The notes under the pieces are model-generated. The model worked only from the letters and a program-made list of their open reading frames with translations. It was not told the origin of the DNA and did no database searches. From Ferribacterium limneticum (GTDB lineage: Bacteria > Pseudomonadota > Gammaproteobacteria > Burkholderiales > Rhodocyclaceae), in NCBI RefSeq assembly GCF_020510565.1, contig NZ_CP075189.1, positions 1,720,501 to 1,784,500 on the forward strand: 64,000 nt of DNA. Reading direction: 5' to 3'. The position numbers and the translations under genes were made by a program. Positions 41,641-50,730 of the stretch are shown here, piece after piece (within the stretch, counting starts at the first letter, position 1; each line of letters begins with the position of its first letter).

Positions 41641-43814
41641 TAGCGTTTCATGCGATTGCCCTGTGGCGTGGGCAGGCAGGGGCGCAGGGCTTCGTAGCCA
41701 CCGGCCAGCATTTCGTTGAGGTTGGGCGGACGGCCATTTTCAGCGCGCAGCCAGTCGCTGACTTGTGCTAACAGGGTCTTGCGGGCGGCGCTATTGCGCC
41801 AGCGGTCGCTGTTGGTGGCGAAGGCCGGGAGCATGCTTTCCGGCGGCATCGGCGTCTTGTCGCGCTGTTCCGGTGCCAGATCGGCCATGGCCAGCCGGAC
41901 GTAAAGGCGCGGCGCGCACTGGCGCAGACGGGCTGCCACCTGCGCGCCGTTGCCGCTCAGGAAATTGGGCGGGAAGGTTTCGGCTGTCTGGTGGCAGGTG
42001 GCGCAGTAGGGGTAGAAGGCCTGCAATGTCGGTTCGACCGGGGCGTTTACGAGGTTGCCCAGCGCTGCCGATGGCACTTCCAGGCGCGGTGCGGGCAGGT
42101 TCTGCGCGGGTTGGCAGCAAGGCTTGGCAACTGGAGCGCCGAGTTCGGTGAGTAGCGCGGCCAGCAGGTTTTCCCGGGGGATGGCTTGGGGGGCGAACAA
42201 GACCTCACCTGGCGGGCCGTCGGCCAGCCGCGTCAGGGCGCGCTCGATGGCGGCGAAATCCTGGCGGATATCGAGCACCACCTCGCCCACGGCGGGATCG
42301 CTGGCGCTGCGGCGGAGCACCAGGCGGCCAAGCACATGGCCCTCGGCGCTGCGCGGGCTTTGCTGCCCGAGACGCAGGGTGAAGCTCGCAGTGTTTACCG
42401 TCGCCGGGCCGCTTGGCACCAGATCGAGATTGCTCAGGGCGGTGCCGCCGGGCAGGGTGAGGCGGGTTAGTTGTCCGCTGCTCGGCCGGCTGGCCGTCAG
42501 GTTAATGGTGCCGGCCAGGCTTGGTCCGGTGTTCGACGCGCAATTCACCGACCAGCGCGAGGCCGGCGCGTTGGTGCTGATCCGGCAGGGGGCGCTCAGT
42601 TGGGTCGTGGCGATGTCGGGGAGCCGGGCCAGGGCAGCCTCGATCTGGCGGCGCTCGGGCGCTGAAACGAATTCGGCCAGGCCGGTGATCAGCGTGCCGA
42701 GGGCACCCGGTGCTTCGGTTTGCCAGATTTCCCGAGGCGGGCGTGGCGTCAGGGGCTCGAAGCGGGCCGCGACGTGGGAGTGGGCGATGCGGGCAGCCGG
42801 CTCGGTGGGCCATTCAGCCAAGTTCTGCAACGGGTTGCGGTTGGGGATGTCGGGGTTGCCGACGGCCAGCCCGCCGGGCCAGCGGCGGCGGGATTCGCGG
42901 CGTAGCGGTTCCACTACCGTCTGGCTGAAATCCGCATCCGGCGTCCAGTTCTGTCCACCGGACAGGGCATGGCGTAGTGCGGCGGTGAACAATCCGGCCC
43001 GGCAGCGTCGGGCGGGCACGTCGTTCTCACCGCAGCCTTCGCGCCACAGCTTCTGGCTCAGGGCGAAGCCGTTGGCGCGCTCGGTGGCGTTGTCGATGGC
43101 GTAGGGAATGTCGATGCCACGGTCGACCGGGATGCCGTAGAAGCGTTTGCCGCTGGCAGCGAGCAGCGCGGCAACCTGCGGATTGGCATTGGTTTCATCC
43201 CACAGGGCGCGCGAGAAAATGGGCGAGCCGTTCTGGTGGCAGGCGAAACAGAGGTTGCGGTTGGCGTAGAAGACCTGCGGCTGACCACCCGCCCGGTAGT
43301 CCTTGACGAGTTGGAATTCGAAACGGCCAGCCGCTTCGTTGTAGCTGATGACTTCGAGGACGGCCGATTTTTCCTGATAGCCGAGGTAGAGGCGGTCTTT
43401 CAGGAAGAATTTCGAACTCGGGCCATTTTCCGAGTCGACCGTGACAACGACGCGCGGGAAGGCGAAATGGTCCGGCGCAGCCGCTGTCCGTTGCAGCGAG
43501 CGGCCGAGCGGAATGAGGACGCGCTTGGCCGGCGGCAGGGCGCTACCGGGGTCAGGTATAAGCTGAGCATCAAGGCGGGCGAGCAGGGCGGTGAATGGGA
43601 AGGGCAGTTCGATGGCACTCTGGCCATTGCGTGCCACGGCAAAAAGCTGGTCGAACAGCGAGCGACCGACAGGTGGCAAATCTTCGCCGGGCACAGCCGG
43701 GTCGACGACCCAAGCCGGTGCCGGGCGGGTGGTTTCAGCCGCCGCCCACATCACCGCTCCCGGTCCGCAGGCCAAGCCGATCAGGCCGGCCAGCAGGGCG
43801 TTGCGCAGGTTCAT
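41586..43814 (-). CDS. Large diheme c-type cytochrome, secreted
   Basis: This 742-residue exported protein has a signal peptide (NALLAGLIGLACGPGAVMWA) and two widely spaced heme motifs, CFACH near residue 188 and CATCH near 601. The middle contains a putative beta-rich domain (LTASRPSSGQLTRLTLPGG; VNTASFTLRLGQQS). Hallmarks of RoxA-like proteins such as the LHNGSVP motif are not seen, so the subfamily is uncertain. GGAAG precedes the ATG at 43814. The last 15 or so residues (YSLPFKGRVGVGMG) are coded by the right arm of the inverted repeat at 41533-41640, which suggests the original stop was lost. Confidence 0.8.
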   Translation of the reverse strand: MNLRNALLAGLIGLACGPGAVMWAAAETTRPAPAWVVDPAVPGEDLPPVGRSLFDQLFAVARNGQSAIELPFPFTALLARLDAQLIPDPGSALPPAKRVLIPLGRSLQRTAAAPDHFAFPRVVVTVDSENGPSSKFFLKDRLYLGYQEKSAVLEVISYNEAAGRFEFQLVKDYRAGGQPQVFYANRNLCFACHQNGSPIFSRALWDETNANPQVAALLAASGKRFYGIPVDRGIDIPYAIDNATERANGFALSQKLWREGCGENDVPARRCRAGLFTAALRHALSGGQNWTPDADFSQTVVEPLRRESRRRWPGGLAVGNPDIPNRNPLQNLAEWPTEPAARIAHSHVAARFEPLTPRPPREIWQTEAPGALGTLITGLAEFVSAPERRQIEAALARLPDIATTQLSAPCRISTNAPASRWSVNCASNTGPSLAGTINLTASRPSSGQLTRLTLPGGTALSNLDLVPSGPATVNTASFTLRLGQQSPRSAEGHVLGRLVLRRSASDPAVGEVVLDIRQDFAAIERALTRLADGPPGEVLFAPQAIPRENLLAALLTELGAPVAKPCCQPAQNLPAPRLEVPSAALGNLVNAPVEPTLQAFYPYCATCHQTAETFPPNFLSGNGAQVAARLRQCAPRLYVRLAMADLAPEQRDKTPMPPESMLPAFATNSDRWRNSAARKTLLAQVSDWLRAENGRPPNLNEMLAGGYEALRPCLPTPQGNRMKRYSLPFKGRVGVGMGHYKP

Positions 43815-43841
43815 GGCAGGCTTCCATGACCAGCTCACGGA

Positions 43842-44717
43842 TCACGGTTTGGCGGCGGTGACGGCGACGGGTCGGGCCTGGGTGCCCGGCCAGCAGTCTT
43901 GCTGCACCGTGCCGGTCTTGATGAACTCCTCGCGCGCCTTGTCGTCGGTGGCCTTGTCGTAGAGCGTGAAGTTGAGGGCGAAAGCCTTGTCGAGGTAGGC
44001 GCGGCCGAGGTAGAGGCCGGGGCGGATCATGCGGATTTCGTCGCGCACCTTGAGGCCGCGGCGGCCGGCGAGGTAGTCCGGACTTTCCTGATAGCCGGGG
44101 ATTTCATCGGTGAAAAAATAATCGATGATGATCGATTCACGGCGGGCATCGAGCATGCTCTGGCCGCAGTAAAGCTTGGCCGGGAAGAGCAGCCAGGTTT
44201 CCTTGCCGCCGTAGTTCATCTTCTTCGGCTCGCCTTCGACCAGGCCGATCTTCTTGAGCACTGACAGATCATCGATGCGGTTGCGCAGCACGCGTTCGTC
44301 GCGGAAGAAAACCTTGCCGCGCCACAGCGCTTCGCCGACGTCCTCGATGACCAGACCCTTGAGATGGAGCAGCGTGCCGGTAAAGCCGCCGACCAGTTCG
44401 CTGAGCCGGAACTTGCCGCTTTCGCCGCGCGGCAGCAGGATGCGGCCGTCGAAGGCGCCGTCCGGGATGGGGCCAGCGGCGAGGCGGCCGTAGAGCTGGT
44501 CAAGCTGTTCCTGATCGAGTTTGGCCAGGTAGTCCGGGGTGATCTTGGCCAGTTCGGCCGGCGGGATCGGGTATTTGTAATCGACCTGGGCGAGGTCCAT
44601 CTTCGACTGGTAGCCCTTGTCGTAGGGCGCGTAGCCGATGTTGGGCGGCTCCGGCTTGGTGCAGGCAGAGAGGGCAAGGGCGGCGATGGTGAGCAGACCG
44701 GTTTTCGTCAGTGTCAT
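43842..44717 (-). CDS. Lipoprotein of the cytochrome operon
   Basis: This 291-residue protein has a lipobox (LTIAALALSAC) and no heme motif. Sequence such as DGRILLPRGESGKFRLSELVGG, ALWRGKVFFRDERVLRNR and DEIPGYQESPDYLAGRRGLKVRDEIRMI matches no family I can name. ATG at 44717 is chosen because GGGGGAG is six bases upstream; the ATG at 44723 is too close to it. It sits 17 bases after the large cytochrome gene and 27 before the 742-residue gene, so it is an integral operon member, maybe a cofactor or assembly subunit. Confidence 0.75.
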   Translation of the reverse strand: MTLTKTGLLTIAALALSACTKPEPPNIGYAPYDKGYQSKMDLAQVDYKYPIPPAELAKITPDYLAKLDQEQLDQLYGRLAAGPIPDGAFDGRILLPRGESGKFRLSELVGGFTGTLLHLKGLVIEDVGEALWRGKVFFRDERVLRNRIDDLSVLKKIGLVEGEPKKMNYGGKETWLLFPAKLYCGQSMLDARRESIIIDYFFTDEIPGYQESPDYLAGRRGLKVRDEIRMIRPGLYLGRAYLDKAFALNFTLYDKATDDKAREEFIKTGTVQQDCWPGTQARPVAVTAAKP

Positions 44718-44734
44718 GATCATCTCCCCCTTGC

Positions 44735-47338
44735 TCACATCGTGGCCAGGAAGGCGGTCAGCGCCTTCTTGTCGGCTTCGGAAAGGTCCTCGCCGAAGCG
44801 GTGGCCCTCGTTTTCGATTTCCTGCGTGCAGGTTTCGTAGTTGGCGCTGAGGAAATCGCGCTTCTCGCGCAGGATGTCGACGAAGCGGGCCGGGCTCTTG
44901 AGGATGTCGTCGGCCATCGCCTGCAGGGTGGCCAACTGGGCCTTCTTGCCGGCGGCTTCGAGCTTGTCCGGGTGGCGCTTGGCGAGGAAGAGGTCGCCGA
45001 TCAACTGCTTGTGCTGCAGTCCGTTGAGGAAACCGGCGCTGGTTCCGGCCGGGATTCTGACCTGGCCGAAGCCGCCCAGCGGTTTCTCGGTCGAGCCTTC
45101 GAGCGGGCGGATGCCGACGTCGATGATCAGGTCGGCGTTGGTCAAAGTGCGCTTGCTGCCGCGCTCCTTGGGGTTGAGCAGTTCATGCATCGAGCGCTTG
45201 TAAAGCTCGAAACGGCCTTCCACCGTCGGGTCGTAGCGCAGGCAGTCGGGCTGGGCAGCGAGCAGCTTGCCGTCGCGGTCGACGTAGCGGGCACGATGGA
45301 AATCGTTGTCCGGGTTGGCCGGCTTGCCGCAAATCTCGGGGCCGATGGCGTTGTTGTGCATGAAGGGCGCCGTCGCCCAGACATTGACCAGCGAAATGTT
45401 GCGCATGTAGCCACGGCCGCCGTCCTTGAGTTCCGGCCGTTCGGGAAGGTCGGCGACGACCTGCTGTTTGCGCAGCGTGTCGGAGGCGTATTCCATGTAG
45501 AGATGGCCGGCGCGGTGGTTGGAGTGCAGCGAGCGGCAGCGGAAGGTGCCGACTTCGGTGACCGGCGTCGATTGCTCGTTGCTCAGGAAATCGGCGCGCA
45601 CCTTGCGCGGGTGGGCGTCGTTGGGGGCGGCGAAGTCGCGGTTCTTGAAGGCGCCGCCGGTGCTTTCCGGGATGCTCGAATGGCAGCGCGCGCAGTTGTC
45701 GGCGAAGACTGCCTGCCCCCGGCCGACGGCGCCCTTGCCGAATTCCTTTTCGAGATCGGCGGTGAGGTCAGCCAGCGCATAGGCGCCACCCTTCTTGTTG
45801 GCGCGGGCGGCCTGCAGATTGGTTTCGTCCGACTCGGCCGAGGCGAAGAAGTCGAGCACGTTCTGCAGCCTGTCCTCGACGGCCCGGAAATTCGGGCAGT
45901 CGCGCCGGCACTGGCCGACGTTGAACGAGGTCTGGCCGAACCCGCGCTGCTCCGGGTCTACCTGGCGCATGTCGGAGAAGTGATTGACCCAGCACTGCTC
46001 GGAACACGAGCCGATGTTGAAATAGACGCGCTGGATCGCCTCATGGGCGCCGGTCGAGTCCTCGCCACCCTTCAGGATGTGATGGACGCCGGGCAGGGCG
46101 ACCTTCTGGCCGCCGAGGAAGACGGTCGTCGTGTCGTCGTCGCGCGTGCTCTTCAGCCAGCACTTGCCGCTACGGCCGGGTTCGCACCAGCATTTGTCCT
46201 CGTCCTTCTCGGCGCCGCAGGTGGTGGCCTTGCGCCATTTGTTGATCACCTCGCCCTTGAACACCGGGCGCTGGGCGACGTTGATCAACGCGTTGATCGT
46301 GCCCGGATTGTTGATCTGGTCGTGCGAAATGGCCGAAGTGTCGGTGACGCCGGGGCGGGCGTGAGCGAACATCTGGTATTCGAGGGCGCTCTTCGGCATG
46401 CCGGAGCCGAGCAGTTCGGACATCCGCGTGTATTGGTTGCCGATCAGGCCCTTGATGTTTTCCCATTTCGGATGCGCCGGGTCGGCCGGCGGATTGAGCG
46501 GGTCGAAGGCGATGTGGCAGGAGCCACAGGTCGTGCCGATCAGGAAGGGCGGCTCGACTGAGGCATCGGCCAGCTTCGAGACACGGCTGTCGGACTCGAT
46601 GCCGGTGGCCGCCGCCTTGGTCGCATTGAAACCGGCCCAGCTGGCGTTGCCGCCATTGAGCGCCTGCCACTTGGCGGCGTCAAAACGCGGGTTGGGGAAC
46701 TTGCGCAGGCCGAGCGCCCCGGTCGAAGTGCCGAACTTGAGATCGCAGGCCGAATGGCGCTGGTCAGCCTTGCCGCCCTGGCTGTGCGGGTCGTCCGGGT
46801 CGAGCGCGGCATCCTTGAGGCCGCAGGCCGGGTCGACGTAGCCGGGCTTGCCGACGTATTTGAGCAGCACGTCATCGCCCGGACACCAGTCGAAGCCGTA
46901 GGTATCCTCGGCCGATTTGGCCGGGCAGTCCGGGTCGCCGGGCTTGCAGCAGGCCGGATCGTTGATGATGCCCCAGGCCCAGAACCGGTCGTCGCGCTGG
47001 TCGGCACGCAGGACGCGGAACCAGTCGACGAGTACGCCGATGCGCTGCTGGAAGGTGTAAGTGTGGAAGCGCTCGTTGCCGGCCGTCGCCTTGAACCAGA
47101 TCAGCCGCCCGACGCACTCGGATTCGTTGAGGCCTTCACGGGCGCAGGCTTCCATATAGGGCGCGTCCTGATCCACGGCCGACATTTCGGGAACGGGTTT
47201 TCCGGGCGGCGCCGCCACGCTGGCTGGCGCATTTTCAGCCAAGGCCTCGCCGATGCTGTGGTGCTGGTTCTGGAATATCCCGATGCCAGCGGCAAGGGTG
47301 ACGAATGCCGCAATAGCGGCCAGCAGAGTACGTTTCAT
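44735..47338 (-). CDS. Large diheme c-type cytochrome, first gene of the operon
   Basis: This 867-residue exported protein has a signal or anchor helix (TLLAAIAAFVTLAAGIGIF) and two heme motifs, CGSCH near residue 270 and CARCH near 549. It is unusually rich in other cysteines (DPACCKPGDPDCPAK; DKCWCEPGRSGKCWL; GSCSEQCWVNHF; GQCRRDCPNF), implying many disulphides. The motif SLVNVWATAPFMHNNAIGPE corresponds to the LRAPYLHNGSVP segment of the smaller paralogues, placing it in the same broad diheme superfamily. ATG at 47338 has GGGGAG seven bases upstream. A perfect CRP-type site lies 40 bases further upstream. Confidence 0.82.
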   Translation of the reverse strand: MKRTLLAAIAAFVTLAAGIGIFQNQHHSIGEALAENAPASVAAPPGKPVPEMSAVDQDAPYMEACAREGLNESECVGRLIWFKATAGNERFHTYTFQQRIGVLVDWFRVLRADQRDDRFWAWGIINDPACCKPGDPDCPAKSAEDTYGFDWCPGDDVLLKYVGKPGYVDPACGLKDAALDPDDPHSQGGKADQRHSACDLKFGTSTGALGLRKFPNPRFDAAKWQALNGGNASWAGFNATKAAATGIESDSRVSKLADASVEPPFLIGTTCGSCHIAFDPLNPPADPAHPKWENIKGLIGNQYTRMSELLGSGMPKSALEYQMFAHARPGVTDTSAISHDQINNPGTINALINVAQRPVFKGEVINKWRKATTCGAEKDEDKCWCEPGRSGKCWLKSTRDDDTTTVFLGGQKVALPGVHHILKGGEDSTGAHEAIQRVYFNIGSCSEQCWVNHFSDMRQVDPEQRGFGQTSFNVGQCRRDCPNFRAVEDRLQNVLDFFASAESDETNLQAARANKKGGAYALADLTADLEKEFGKGAVGRGQAVFADNCARCHSSIPESTGGAFKNRDFAAPNDAHPRKVRADFLSNEQSTPVTEVGTFRCRSLHSNHRAGHLYMEYASDTLRKQQVVADLPERPELKDGGRGYMRNISLVNVWATAPFMHNNAIGPEICGKPANPDNDFHRARYVDRDGKLLAAQPDCLRYDPTVEGRFELYKRSMHELLNPKERGSKRTLTNADLIIDVGIRPLEGSTEKPLGGFGQVRIPAGTSAGFLNGLQHKQLIGDLFLAKRHPDKLEAAGKKAQLATLQAMADDILKSPARFVDILREKRDFLSANYETCTQEIENEGHRFGEDLSEADKKALTAFLATM

Positions 47339-47377
47339 ACGTTTTCTCCCCATCAACGCCTACGAGTCTCAGCCTGC

Positions 47378-47393
47378 TGTGATTCCACTCACA
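47378..47393. promoter_or_regulatory. Perfect CRP/FNR-family site upstream of the cytochrome operon
   Basis: TGTGA and TCACA flank exactly six bases (TTCCAC), the consensus for CRP/Vfr-type regulators. Its centre is about 48 bases before the start codon of the first operon gene, in the promoter region on the minus strand. Confidence 0.65.
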
Positions 47394-47574
47394 GGATTAA
47401 TGACATTTGATATGACAGGAAGTTCAAACGGGGATGCAGCTTGTTGGCACGGATTTCAAATTTGACCAGTTCGGAATAGCGCTGGCTAGACCGCAAATCT
47501 CATGAACCATGATCAGGCGAAATCTCACTCTTGACTGGGACTTGTTGAACGGCCGGTGAGCGCGCTTGGACAAC

Positions 47575-47690
47575 CCTTAACCTTCCAAGGCGTAAGTCGG
47601 TTGGGGTTGCAGTCGCTCAGTAACGTGCTAAATCACCGGGCGGCAGCCAGCGTAGGAGGCTGACGGTCCGTTGGCTTGGGAAGGTTAACC
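47575..47690 (-). other. attC recombination site C
   Basis: This 116-base imperfect palindrome has, on the minus strand, GGTTAACCTTCCCAAG at one end, overlapping the stop of the cassette gene, and CCTTGGAAGGTTAAGG at the other. The terminal cores fit RYYYAAC and GTTRRRY, and the long arms match attC architecture. Confidence 0.8.
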
Positions 47691-48275
47691 ATTGGATTCC
47701 CGCTCTAGCAGCACCAATGGAATGGCGATCCATTGCTTGAAGTGGTCATGAGCAGCCATTACTCGGACATAGGCCCGGATCGGTATGGACATCTCTTTGA
47801 GTACAGTCTTTTGCAGCTTGACCAGCGTTCCAAGTCCGGACAAGAAGTACTCAGGAGTTGTAATCAATGAGAGCGCAGAAGTTGGCGACTGCCGAATATG
47901 AAAATGTTCCGACTCAGCTGTTACATGAACCTCTCCGCCGCGTTGAGTTGATGACTTGGCTTGATACACGCTGAGTTCACCTTCGAACCATCCGTATCGC
48001 GAAGTCATTCCTGGAGCAAACTTCGTCGAATCAATGTCTGGCTCAGCATTCAGTTTGTCCCATGTCAGGGCGAGCATTTCGAGGGTAGAGACCTTGTAGG
48101 AACGAGTCTCTTGGGCACTGACCTCCGCTGAAAAGACAGGGATAGTCGCACCAGCCTTTTTGCTTTGGTTCTTGGTAACGGTTGTGCTTGGCGACACTCC
48201 CGTCGTCACCTCATAGAAATCTGCAATGTAGTCTCGGTCGAGGTAGATCAGCTTTCGGTGTAAATCGGCGTGCAT
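47685..48275 (-). CDS. Cassette gene, 196-residue protein of unknown function
   Basis: This soluble protein begins MHADLHRKLIYLDRDYIADFYEV and has a middle KVSTLEMLALTWDKLNAEPDID; the end is VRVMAAHDHFKQWIAIPLVLLE. It may belong to the DUF6414 group (start with IYLDxxYI), but this is a weak impression. ATG at 48275 has GGGGGG seven bases upstream; the longer frame starts inside attC B and is rejected. It is the second gene of cassette array 2 and is followed by attC C. Confidence 0.7.
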   Translation of the reverse strand: MHADLHRKLIYLDRDYIADFYEVTTGVSPSTTVTKNQSKKAGATIPVFSAEVSAQETRSYKVSTLEMLALTWDKLNAEPDIDSTKFAPGMTSRYGWFEGELSVYQAKSSTQRGGEVHVTAESEHFHIRQSPTSALSLITTPEYFLSGLGTLVKLQKTVLKEMSIPIRAYVRVMAAHDHFKQWIAIPLVLLERESNG

Positions 48276-48289
48276 TGAATCCCCCCAAT

Positions 48290-48361
48290 GCTTAACGTGC
48301 AAGCTCAGCCGACGGCAAAAAGCGCAGCTTTTTGACGGTCGGCTGGAGCGGGATGTTAGCC
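48290..48361 (-). other. attC recombination site B
   Basis: This 72-base site has GGCTAAC at its R'' end and GTTAAGC at its R' end on the minus strand. A near-perfect internal stem pairs 48306-48323 (CAGCCGACGGCAAAAAGC) with 48327-48345. The R'' flank ATGGCTAAC is exactly complementary to GTTAGCCAT at the 5' boundary of the same cassette (48772-48780). Confidence 0.88.
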
Positions 48362-48368
48362 ATAGCGC

Positions 48369-48740
48369 TCATTGGCGGCTGTGCAACTTGGTATCAAGAG
48401 CGAATACTTGTTTGCCAATGGTTACACCAAGGAAAAGTAACAGCGGCAGATATATCAAAAGCGGAATCGCCGGGTTGGGGTTGTCTCTAACGATATGGAT
48501 AACTTCAGAAAGCACGAAAAAAAATATCGCGGTGTTGCCGAGAGTTTTAGTGGCCCGGTAGTATTTCTTTGCTCTTTCTGGGGCTTCGGAAGATTCAAGA
48601 CCTGAAGCTGTTAGGGCGCAAAACGCAAGGGCAAAGAATGACAATAGTCCAAACCCCATAAACATATGATTGAGCATCAGGTCGCCGATTGAAGCTATAA
48701 GTACCAGCAAGAACAGCGAGCCTGTCAAAACGACGATCAT
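48369..48740 (-). CDS. Cassette gene, small four-helix membrane protein
   Basis: This 123-residue protein is mostly hydrophobic with about four helices (IVVLTGSLFLLVLIASIGDL; MGFGLLSFFALAFCALTA; TAIFFFVLSEVIHIV; PLLIYLPLLLFLGVTIG). No family is recognised. I use ATG 48740; a TTG at 48767 would add nine residues. It is the first gene of cassette array 2, followed by attC B, and is AT-richer than the neighbours. Small membrane proteins are common integron cargo. Confidence 0.7.
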   Translation of the reverse strand: MIVVLTGSLFLLVLIASIGDLMLNHMFMGFGLLSFFALAFCALTASGLESSEAPERAKKYYRATKTLGNTAIFFFVLSEVIHIVRDNPNPAIPLLIYLPLLLFLGVTIGKQVFALDTKLHSRQ

Positions 48741-48780
48741 TCTGAGGGCGTTAGTAAGTGGGCTCAAAATATGGCTAACA

Positions 48781-48958
48781 GTTATTCAGACGCAGAAACG
48801 TCCGGGTTATTGCTAATAATACGGACACGATTGAATCGCCTGTAAGGGTTTGAATGACATGGAGATTATCCGATGCTGGTCTCCTTATCAATCAACAATC
48901 CTGCGGTCAGAGCTGATGTCCGCTTTGGAGTAGTTTCTTGAGAGACCGCTCATGGCCG
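48781..48958 (-). repeat. 178-bp leader repeat of cassette array 2 (attI-like)
   Basis: Same length and strong similarity to 36285-36462. On the minus strand it ends GAATAACT followed by GTTAGCC, the first cassette core. Confidence 0.85.
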
Positions 48959-49050
48959 ATCTCTGCCTGATGACGATTACGTCATCGCTGTGCCGAACTG
49001 TTCAGGTGCCTGATATTCGCTGCTCAGACAGATCAAATACGACAGTCAGG
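48959..49050. other. Non-coding stretch between array 2 leader and fumC
   Basis: With the leader repeat this makes about 310 bases without a gene. Apart from the repeats I see only TGATGACGATTACGTCATCG, a palindromic block at 48968-48987 (GATGACG/CGTCATC) of unknown role. Confidence 0.45.
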
Positions 49051-49089
49051 TTTTTGATATTTCGCCAATTTTTCCGGTTGACCGTGGAA
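49051..49089 (+). repeat. Dispersed 40-bp repeat, copy 11
   Basis: Plus orientation: TTTTTGATATTTCGCC then TTTTTCCGGTTGACCGTGGA. Its left half is diverged. It lies ten bases from the fumC stop. Confidence 0.88.
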
Positions 49090-49098
49090 GTCGATTTC

Positions 49099-50505
<1,407 letters not shown>

Positions 50506-50730
50506 GGCCGACTCCTCGCTGGCCGCGCAGGGCTCTGGCCATGCGCTTGGGGCCTGCCTGTTTGAGTGGCTGACGGCCGGGAAGTTCGGCGGCAATTGCT
50601 TTGCCCGAGCCATCCCGGGGATACAATCAGGCATCAGCAACATGCAGTGCAGACTTCCGGAGCGCAGCTTGAAATCCATATGTCGTCGCCTTTCGCAGTC
50701 AGTCAGAGGCAGGGAAGCCGGAGGCCGGGC

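Noticed and set aside
43105..43445. Two stretches resembling the repeat core in the 742-residue cytochrome (near 43105-43125 and 43425-43445)
   Set aside because: Each matches only part of the core and lacks the A/T-rich half; both read as plausible native coding sequence.
44801..46561. Long plus-strand open frame (586 codons) opposite the 867-residue cytochrome
   Set aside because: Shadow of a gene with two heme motifs, a signal peptide and a ribosome site on the other strand.
47452..47474. Left half of the repeat (GATTTCAAATTTG) near the end of cassette array 2
   Set aside because: The CGGTTGACCG half is absent, so it is at best a truncated copy; not counted.
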